Shown here piece after piece: positions 59,101-64,000 of a stretch of DNA of 64,000 nucleotides. A model generated the notes under the pieces. That model was not told the DNA's origin, made no database searches, and saw only the letters and a list, made by a program, of their open reading frames with translations. Source of the stretch: an uncultured Myxococcales bacterium (GTDB lineage Bacteria > Myxococcota_A > UBA9042 > DTJE01); NCBI GenBank assembly GCA_937975765.1, contig CALJUR010000079.1, forward strand, positions 1 through 64,000, read 5' to 3'. A program made the translations under genes and the position numbers. Each line of letters starts with the position of its first letter. The stretch's first letter is position 1.

Positions 59101-61808
59101 ATTGCAGCGACGGGTTCGGCTGCACGGACGACACGTGCCAGGCCGGCGTCTGCCTGCACGCCGTGCAGGCCGGCTGGTGCAACATCCAGGGTGCGGGCTG
59201 CTTCCCGAACGGCGCGATCAATCCCGACAACCTCTGCCAGAAGTGCGACATCTCCAGGGAATACGAGATCTGGTCGCCCAACGACGCCGGCGCGTGCGAC
59301 GACCGGATCGCCTGCACCTACGACGACACCTGCGTCGAGGGGACCTGCCAGGGCACGCCATACTCCTGCTCGGACGCGCTGACCTGCACGCAGGACGCCT
59401 GCGACGGCCTGGGCGGCTGCACGCACACGCCGAACGACGGCTTCTGCGCCATCGGGGAGTCCTGCTGGACGGCCGGCGACGTCAACCCGGTCCAGCCCTG
59501 CCTGGGGTGCGACCCGGCGCTGGACGCCCGGGACTGGAGCCCGCGCGTGGGCGACGTCCCCTGCGATGACGGCGAGGCGTGCACCCGGGACGACCTCTGC
59601 GTCCTGGGCGCCTGCGCCGGCTCCTCGTACTCGTGCGACGACGGCCTGGGGTGCACCGCCGACCAGTGCGACGGGACGGGCGGCTGCCGCAACGTGATCT
59701 CCGGCGCCTGGTGCATCATCGACCACACCTGCTACGAGGACCAGACGCCCCAGCCCGGCAACCCCTGCAAGGGATGCATCGCGGCCTACCAGGCCGACAC
59801 GTGGTCGTCCCTCGACGGCGCGTCCTGCGACGACGGCAGCCTGGCGACCTGGGGCGACCTGTGCTTCGGCGGCGAATGCCGGGGCATCCCCTACTCGTGC
59901 GACGACAGCCTGGCCTGCACCGAGGACCTTTACGACGGCAATGGCGGCTGCAGCCACACCCAGATTGCCGGCACCTGCCTGATCGACGGCGCCTGCATCG
60001 CCGACGGGGCGCAGGACCCGGCCAACCGGTGCCGCAAGTGCGATGCGGTCGGGGCTCCCCACGACTGGTCGGCGAACGACGGCATCCCCTGCGACGACAA
60101 CCAGGGATGCACCCGGGACGACGTCTGCAGCGGCAAGGTCTGCGTCGGGACCCCGTACTCGTGCGGCGACGCGAACGACTGCACCCTGGACATGTGCGAC
60201 GGCGTCGGGGGCTGCGCCAACCCGCTGCGCCCCGACGTGTGCGTGATCGACGACGTCTGCTACATGGCAGGCGCGCCGAAGCCGGACGCCACGTGCGAGG
60301 CCTGCGTGCCGGACAAGAACCAGTTCGGATGGACCCAGCTGAACGCCGACGCGAAGGAGGTCTGCAACGGCGCCGACGACAACTGCAACGGCCTGGTCGA
60401 CGACATCGACGAGAACGACCCCGAGTCGGGTTGCACCAACTACTACGCGGACGTGGACCGCGACGGCTACGGCGTCACGTCCGACCTCCGCTGCCTGTGC
60501 GCGCCGTCGGCCCCCTACTTCGCCCTGGTGCCCGGGGACTGCGACGACAACAACGCCGACGCCAACCCGAACCCGCTGCGCGTCGAGACCTGCAACGGCT
60601 TCGACGACAACTGCGACGGCCTGACCGATTCCGAGGACTCGATCGGCTGCGCGGTCTACTTCCGGGATGCCGACGGGGATACCCACGGCGTGGCGGGCGA
60701 CTCCAGGTGCCTTTGCGCCCCGAAGGGCGTGTACCAGGGGCTGGACAACCTGGAATGCCCCGACACGGCGGAATGCGGGGACTCGGACGTCGACTGCTAC
60801 CTCGGCGCCGAGGAGAAGTGCGACGGGAAGGACAACAACTGCGACGGTCTCGCCGACCCGGTCGGGTCCACCGGGTGCAAGACCTACTACCTGGACGCCG
60901 ACGGTGACGGGTACGGCAACAGCGTCCTCATGCAGTGCCGGTGCAGCGCCGCCCGCCCCTACAGCGCGCTGGTGCCCGACGACTGCGACGACTCGGCCGC
61001 GACCACCAACCCCAGCCGCTCCGACATCTGCAACGGGGTGGACGACGACTGCTCGGGGTACGCGGACGACGGCCTGCTGACGACGCTGTGCCCCGTCCCG
61101 GCGGGGACGCTGCTGCACGGCGACCTGTTCTGCCTGGGCTCCTGCCAACTGGACTGCACCGAGGCCGCCGGCGGAGAACCGGCCTGGTGGGACACGGACC
61201 AGAACTACAAGACCGGCTGCGAGTGCCAGGGCGACGACTACGACGCCTCCAACCACTACCGGTGCGACTACGCGGTCGATCTAGGCGTGCTGGTGGACAA
61301 CGAGGCCCAGAAGCTGGTGGTGGACGCGAACCTCGCCGTGCCGGGCCTGGACGACTGGTACAAGGTCGTCGCGACCGACGCCACCTGGGACTCCGAGGAC
61401 GGCGCCTGCGACAAGTACGGGTTCAAGGCGCGGCTGGTGACCAACCCGGAAGACGCCTTCGCCATCGACGTGCGGCGGGGCAACTGCGAGACATCGGCGC
61501 AGTTCTGCTCGGGAGCGTCCGAGATCGACTGGGCCACCAGCTTCCACAGCCCCGACGGCGGCGAGTGCCTGTGCAGTCCGGCCGACAACCCGATCTGCGA
61601 GACCCCGGCGGACCTCGGCGCCTGCATCGCCGAGGCGGGGGCCCAGAACTGCAACAACTGCCCCGGCGTGGCCGCACCCGGCAAGAACCAGTGCACGGAC
61701 AACTCGTCCACGTACTACGTCCGCGTCTACCGGAAGGCCGGCGTCGCGGCGAAGTGCGCCTACTACCAGCTCGAGTTGTCCAACGGCGCCTACCCGTTCT
61801 CCCCGTGA
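56148..61808 (+). CDS. Giant Cys-rich lipoprotein with nine three-part supermodules and MopE-like repeats
   Basis: This 1886-residue lipoprotein has lipobox LLAGC (near residue 20) and an acidic linker to about 128. From about 130 to 609 it has some 18-20 short Cys modules (pattern C-D-D-G-D-x-C-T-x-x-D-x-C). Residues 610-1405 form nine A-B-C supermodules of about 88 residues. A is CxDxxxCTxxDxC..GxCxG. B is CxDxxxCTxDxCDGxGGC. C is CxIDxxC..NPxNxCxxC...WS. Next come MopE-type metal-binding repeats (about 1406-1640: CNGADDNCNGLVDD, YYADVDRDGYG). A unique C-terminal domain (about 1640-1886) follows. It is probably surface-displayed and may bind Ca or Cu; no enzyme motif is seen. GAGGTGG precedes the ATG. 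Confidence 0.85.
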   Translation: MRRASLTLLALLSASLLAGCEGGGLFRNLDADPGMPDGGQGSLDAEVTPEVIRDVPDAELAEVAGDVLDATDEAPRDLPDEASVDVPLDPIEDAEVPPVDVPRDEIAQDPGTDELPGDVPADTLPDGVECLRDADCADRVELETCQVAVCDDGKCAAALAEALTPCDDANACTRDDVCDAEGACAGTLITCKDTDPCTTDTCDPATGCRFVPYTGPCSDGNLCTGNDSCATGTCVGTTVDCNDDNACTSDGCAAATGCTYQKLNGGTCDDGDECSSGDTCVDGVCQGTGGCNDGNACTRDICTPGVGCSYEKLTGTACSDGNPCSPDDHCEDGTCIGFTNCDDGNPCTEDTCTATGCQHRETTAPCDDGDACTSGDTCSMGACVGTPYTCNPGDCEESAACDGLGGCTVVDKPNGTACTADAEQCTKDVCAAGECTHPAKTDGTSCDDGNLCTRTDACDSGVCVGGNPVTCTQTDPCQPGACDPATGTCTLGGKQEGDVCDDNNRCTQGETCHLGACTPATRTVCTALDPCHEVGTCNTSTGICSNPPKSDTSYCDDGDLCTRMDMCRSGVCTGLDPVACPVPDSCHEPGVCNPASGVCSNPPKPDGSECNDNVLCTREDQCTAGVCAGQAYSCNDGLTCTTDACDGVGCVNTVKPNYCVAGGACRTPFKVNPTNPCQVCLPDVNPNDWSNNPGPCTDNDLCTKNDSCIDGQCQGEAFSCGDDIECTEDLCDGAGGCNNPLKADSCRIDDICRVQNESNPANTCQRCWPSESQVQWSGRPEGDECNDGIACTTTDVCVSGTCTGTPYECDDLKDCTGDACDGRGGCLFTVLPGTCLIDGLCLSDGDTNPANVCEGCVHDNAPETWSGVNDGMQCNEGDACTNPGKCMGGVCEEGTSKCDDGISCTIDACTPEGACSNTLLAGWCVIDAVCAQAGEMSSTNPCLVCDPSTNPNGWSPLSGTACSDSNECTLDDVCVEGTCTGTPMDCSDGFGCTDDTCQAGVCLHAVQAGWCNIQGAGCFPNGAINPDNLCQKCDISREYEIWSPNDAGACDDRIACTYDDTCVEGTCQGTPYSCSDALTCTQDACDGLGGCTHTPNDGFCAIGESCWTAGDVNPVQPCLGCDPALDARDWSPRVGDVPCDDGEACTRDDLCVLGACAGSSYSCDDGLGCTADQCDGTGGCRNVISGAWCIIDHTCYEDQTPQPGNPCKGCIAAYQADTWSSLDGASCDDGSLATWGDLCFGGECRGIPYSCDDSLACTEDLYDGNGGCSHTQIAGTCLIDGACIADGAQDPANRCRKCDAVGAPHDWSANDGIPCDDNQGCTRDDVCSGKVCVGTPYSCGDANDCTLDMCDGVGGCANPLRPDVCVIDDVCYMAGAPKPDATCEACVPDKNQFGWTQLNADAKEVCNGADDNCNGLVDDIDENDPESGCTNYYADVDRDGYGVTSDLRCLCAPSAPYFALVPGDCDDNNADANPNPLRVETCNGFDDNCDGLTDSEDSIGCAVYFRDADGDTHGVAGDSRCLCAPKGVYQGLDNLECPDTAECGDSDVDCYLGAEEKCDGKDNNCDGLADPVGSTGCKTYYLDADGDGYGNSVLMQCRCSAARPYSALVPDDCDDSAATTNPSRSDICNGVDDDCSGYADDGLLTTLCPVPAGTLLHGDLFCLGSCQLDCTEAAGGEPAWWDTDQNYKTGCECQGDDYDASNHYRCDYAVDLGVLVDNEAQKLVVDANLAVPGLDDWYKVVATDATWDSEDGACDKYGFKARLVTNPEDAFAIDVRRGNCETSAQFCSGASEIDWATSFHSPDGGECLCSPADNPICETPADLGACIAEAGAQNCNNCPGVAAPGKNQCTDNSSTYYVRVYRKAGVAAKCAYYQLELSNGAYPFSP
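57975..60362 (+). repeat. Nine-fold tandem supermodule region in the giant lipoprotein gene
   Basis: About 2388 bases encode nine consecutive A-B-C units of about 265 bases each. Units differ in most non-Cys positions, so they are old or diversified duplications rather than perfect repeats, and little recombination between units is expected. In the eighth unit the A module has lost its usual Cys-Thr (SLATWGDLC), and its B module reads DLYDGNGGC where other B modules have CDG. Confidence 0.8.
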
Positions 61809-61835
61809 CGGGAGCGGCCGAGGGACGGGACGGGC

Positions 61836-62417
61836 CTACAGGGAACGGGCGTAGGTCCCCATGCACTGCGCCGTGGCCAGGACGTGCCCCTTCATCGCAT
61901 CCTCCACCGCGGCACGCGTCGCGGTCCCCAGGTCGGGCAGCACCTTGTCCAGAGCGTGCAGCCGGAAGAAATAGCGGTGGCGACCGATCGGCGGACATGG
62001 CCCTCCCCAGGCCTTCTTCCCGAAGTCGTTGGTCCCCGTCCGGGCGCCCTCGGGCAGCGGGGTCCCCCCCTCGGGCAGGCCGGTGGAGGTCGGAGGGAGG
62101 CCGTAGACGACCCAGTGGACCCAGTCCATTCTCGGCGCGGCGGGGTCCGGGGCATCGGGGTCGTCCACGATCAGCACCAGGCTCTTCGCGCCCGGCGGAA
62201 CGCCCGACCACTGCAGCGGCGGGGACACGTCGGGCCCGTCGCAGGTGTGGCGGGACGGGATCGCCCCCCCGTCCTGGAAGGCCGTCGACTGGAGGACCAT
62301 CGCCCCGCCCGCGGGTTGCGTGCCCGGTCCCTTCCCGGACGCCGGGCCTGGGTCGCACGCGGCACCGGCGGCCAGCAGGGACGCGGTCGCCAGGGTGGCC
62401 GTCACCAGTTCGTTCAT
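61836..62417 (-). CDS. PEBP (YbhB/YbcL-type) lipoprotein
   Basis: This 193-residue lipoprotein has lipobox AGAAC and a linker. The PEBP fold carries PSRHTCDGPDVSPPLQWSGVPPGAKSLVLIVDDPDAPDP and WVHWVVYGLPP, with GPCPPIGRHRYFFRLHALD closing the anion-binding pocket. PEBP proteins bind phosphate- or phosphatidylethanolamine-like ligands; the bacterial members are poorly understood. It is convergent with the giant lipoprotein gene, whose stop lies 27 bases away. Confidence 0.92.
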   Translation of the reverse strand: MNELVTATLATASLLAAGAACDPGPASGKGPGTQPAGGAMVLQSTAFQDGGAIPSRHTCDGPDVSPPLQWSGVPPGAKSLVLIVDDPDAPDPAAPRMDWVHWVVYGLPPTSTGLPEGGTPLPEGARTGTNDFGKKAWGGPCPPIGRHRYFFRLHALDKVLPDLGTATRAAVEDAMKGHVLATAQCMGTYARSL

Positions 62418-62542
62418 GGACGCCTCCGGCCTCGGGCAGGATTCCAGGGTAGATCCCCCCGTTCGGGCAGGTCAATCCCGCATCCCATCGCCCCGGATTC
62501 CAGGCTGTTTCCGCGGGCGCCGGGACCCGGGGACGGGCGAGG

Positions 62543-62551
62543 TGCTACAAT
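62543..62551 (+). promoter_or_regulatory. Extended -10 promoter before the DsbD-alpha-like gene
   Basis: TGC followed by TACAAT (62546-62551) is a TGn-extended -10 box, 33 bases before the ATG at 62585. No matching -35 is present. Confidence 0.5.
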
Positions 62552-62584
62552 TCCGGCAGGCTGGATCGGGAGCAGGGAGACTCG

Positions 62585-63022
62585 ATGACGACGAACCGGA
62601 AGTGGATGGCGGCGGTGGCGACGATGGTCCTGGCGGCGGCCTGGGGCTGCAAGGACGGCGCGGCCTCGGACAAGGGGGCGTGGTACCGGATCGACGCGGC
62701 GGCCGTGACGCTGGCGCCGGGTGCGGACGGGGCCGCGCAGGTGAAGTTCGTGCCCCGGGACGGCTACCACTGGAACCCCGAGTTCCCCGCCAGGCTGAAG
62801 GTCTCGGACCCGGGGACCGTCCGGGCCGAACGGACCGACTTCTCCATGTCGAACGGCGACTTCCAGGACCAGGGCGGGACCGGGGTGCTGGCCATCCCGG
62901 TCACGGCACAGGCGGCGGGGACGACGGCCTTGAAGGCGCAGGCGGACTTCTCGGTCTGCAGCGCCAAGGAGTGCCGCATCTTCAAGCAGGTCGCGGTCGA
63001 GGTGCCCATCCATGTCCAGTGA
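62585..63022 (+). CDS. Exported DsbD-alpha-like protein, likely lipoprotein
   Basis: This 145-residue protein has a signal sequence ending in WGC (Cys22), a relaxed lipobox. The mature domain is beta-rich and ends ADFSVCSAKECRIFKQVAVEVPIHV. C125 and C130 with the C-x4-C pattern followed by a beta strand resemble the N-terminal (alpha) domain of DsbD, which receives electrons and passes them to periplasmic partners. A redox or metal-delivery role is inferred. The stop overlaps the start of the PrkA gene by 11 bases, so the two are translationally linked. Confidence 0.7.
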   Translation: MTTNRKWMAAVATMVLAAAWGCKDGAASDKGAWYRIDAAAVTLAPGADGAAQVKFVPRDGYHWNPEFPARLKVSDPGTVRAERTDFSMSNGDFQDQGGTGVLAIPVTAQAAGTTALKAQADFSVCSAKECRIFKQVAVEVPIHVQ

Positions 63023-64000
63023 CGGACAGGACGAGCCGGTCGCCTTCCTGAAGGATCTGGCCCAGTCCGTCCGCAACGACTTCATCCTGAAAAAGCGGGT
63101 CCTCTCCTTCGAGGAGTATGTCGCCCTGGTCGCGGCGAACCCCCGCCTGCACGCCCGCAACGCCGCCCAGTACGCGGTGGACTGCTTCGGGCACTTCGGC
63201 CTTCAGAACGGCCGGCGGTTCCGGCTGTTCGACGTGCCCTTCGACGACGGCACGGACCGGCTGGTCGGCCAGGAGGACAGCCAGAACGACGTCTTCCGCT
63301 GCCTGGAGAAGTTCTCGCGGCAGGGGAAGGTGGACCACCTGATCCTGCTGCACGGCCCGAACGGCAGTGCCAAGAGCACGCTGATCCAGTGCCTGGCGCG
63401 CGCCCTCGAGTTCTACTCGTCCACCGACGAGGGCGCGCTGTACCGGTTCAACTGGGTGTTCCCCACCCTTCGGCTGGAGAAGCAGGCGCTGGGCTTCGGG
63501 CGCCCGGAACAGGCGGCCGCCGAGCCGGGCACGCTCCGTTCCTACGCGTTCCTGGACGAGGACGAGGTCGACTCGAAGATCCAGACCGCCATGAAGGACC
63601 ACCCCCTGTACCTGCTGCCCAAGCGCCAGCGGCGGGAGCTGCTGCGCGGTCTGCTGGCGGGAGCGCAGGACTTCCACCTGTCGGAGACGCTGGCGGATGG
63701 CGACCTGTCCCCGATGAACCGGCTGATCTTCGACAACCTGCTGGTGGCCTACAACGGCGACCTGCAACGGGTCTGGCAGCACGTGCAGGTCGAGCGGTTC
63801 TTCCTGTCGCGGCGCTTCCGGCGCGGCATGGTCACCGTCGAGCCGCAGATGCAGGTCGACGCCAGCCTGCGCCAGTTGACGCTGGACCGATCGCTGGAAT
63901 CGCTGCCCAAGATCCTTCAGAACGTCACGCTGTTCGAGCCGTTCGGCGACCTGGTGGACGCCAACCGCGGGATGATCGAGTACAACGACCTGCTGAAGAA
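63012..64000 (+). CDS. prkA: PrkA-family serine protein kinase, 3' truncated by window end
   Basis: About 329 residues are visible; the frame is open at base 64000. I translated it by hand from ATG 63012. It begins MSSDGQDEPVAFLKDLAQSV and has FEEYVALVAANPRLHARNAAQYAVD, FGLQNGRRFRLFD, the AAA-type Walker A GPNGSAKST (115-123), and VFPTLRLEKQALGFG. This is the PrkA/YeaG AAA domain, whose kinase part should lie beyond the window. PrkA-family kinases respond to nutrient stress, often beside YeaH and SpoVR genes, which may follow. The upstream DsbD-like gene overlaps it. Confidence 0.9.
   Translation, partial: MSSDGQDEPVAFLKDLAQSVRNDFILKKRVLSFEEYVALVAANPRLHARNAAQYAVDCFGHFGLQNGRRFRLFDVPFDDGTDRLVGQEDSQNDVFRCLEKFSRQGKVDHLILLHGPNGSAKSTLIQCLARALEFYSSTDEGALYRFNWVFPTLRLEKQALGFGRPEQAAAEPGTLRSYAFLDEDEVDSKIQTAMKDHPLYLLPKRQRRELLRGLLAGAQDFHLSETLADGDLSPMNRLIFDNLLVAYNGDLQRVWQHVQVERFFLSRRFRRGMVTVEPQMQVDASLRQLTLDRSLESLPKILQNVTLFEPFGDLVDANRGMIEYNDLLK

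Noticed and set aside
56640..60360. CRISPR-like array from regularly spaced similar segments
   Set aside because: Similarity is at the protein level (Cys modules in one open frame); units are neither identical nor short, and no cas genes are present.
54768..61256. Very long minus-strand open frame (over 2000 codons) opposite the ABC operon and giant lipoprotein gene
   Set aside because: The plus strand carries recognisable proteins, and high G+C leaves antisense frames open. The antisense product has low-complexity composition and no family motif.
1..64000. tRNA genes in intergenic gaps
   Set aside because: Gaps are mostly under 230 bases and no GTTCRA T-loop paired with an acceptor stem was found; a tRNA scan would be decisive.

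Overview
The window is a GC-rich (roughly 70% G+C by eye) bacterial chromosome segment, densely coded on both strands with no gap over about 230 bases. Several traits point to an uncultured member of the Myxococcota or a neighbouring deltaproteobacterial lineage. These are a MYXO-CTERM-like sorting tail, a CFI-box C-terminal domain, MopE-type metal-binding repeats, many lipoproteins with long Asp/Glu/Pro/Ala linkers, a eukaryote-like Ser/Thr kinase, and an rpoN-hpf-rapZ cluster. This assignment rests on gene content, not on a phylogeny. Bases 1-43 are Illumina adapter, so the true genomic sequence starts at base 44. No tRNA, rRNA, CRISPR array, prophage or transposase gene was seen.

Layout. 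(a) 44-5992: a BcsB-like exopolysaccharide protein with a truncated exported partner, a Cys-rich exported protein and a likely outer-membrane beta-barrel. (b) 6072-17740: housekeeping and carbon metabolism. It holds the HrpB helicase, an EVE protein, a DUF1566 lipoprotein, an acetyl-CoA hydrolase/transferase, a probable PPi-dependent phosphofructokinase, a YncE-like lipoprotein, TatD and a class A penicillin-binding protein. (c) 17864-21768: a one-carbon/glycine-cleavage block, folD-gcvT-gcvH-gcvPA, with gcvPB missing from its usual place. (d) 21835-28377: two small lipoproteins, then a lipoprotein GH36-type alpha-galactosidase next to a YfhO-type membrane protein. (e) 35867 down to 28414: a long leftward translation block of HAD phosphatase, bL25, Pth, bS6, bS18, bL9, RsmE, an RDD protein, a secreted protein and AspRS. 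(f) 36013-45017: RimO and LolA (leftward), Hsp20, a TolC-type channel, then DnaJ, a degenerate kinase, RpoN, Hpf and RapZ (rightward).

(g) 45247-50033: a regulatory island. A HEPN-like/zinc-ribbon protein and an orphan ParA ATPase converge on a Ser/Thr kinase with a cyclase-homology tail and a CFI-box protein. (h) 50168-56042: a translationally coupled TetR-HlyD-ABC-ABC-permease-permease operon resembling E. coli ybiH-ybhGFSR with the double ATPase split in two, ended by a good intrinsic terminator. The TolC-type gene 10 kb away has a palindromic operator inside its own promoter with the same half-site hexamers, which suggests but does not prove co-regulation. (i) 56148-64000: a 1886-residue Cys-rich lipoprotein containing nine copies of a three-part supermodule, a PEBP lipoprotein, a DsbD-alpha-like protein and the start of a PrkA kinase that runs off the window.

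Sigma-70-type promoters are easy to see (TTGAC-like -35 and TATAAT/TACAAT/TAGAAT-like -10 boxes) and helped choose several starts. The most interesting items are the nine-fold supermodule protein, the HEPN-like/ParA and kinase/CFI-box island, the split YbhF-type efflux system with its operators, the acidic linker shared by four lipoproteins, and a 53-base two-part dispersed repeat that supplies the stop codon of rimO.
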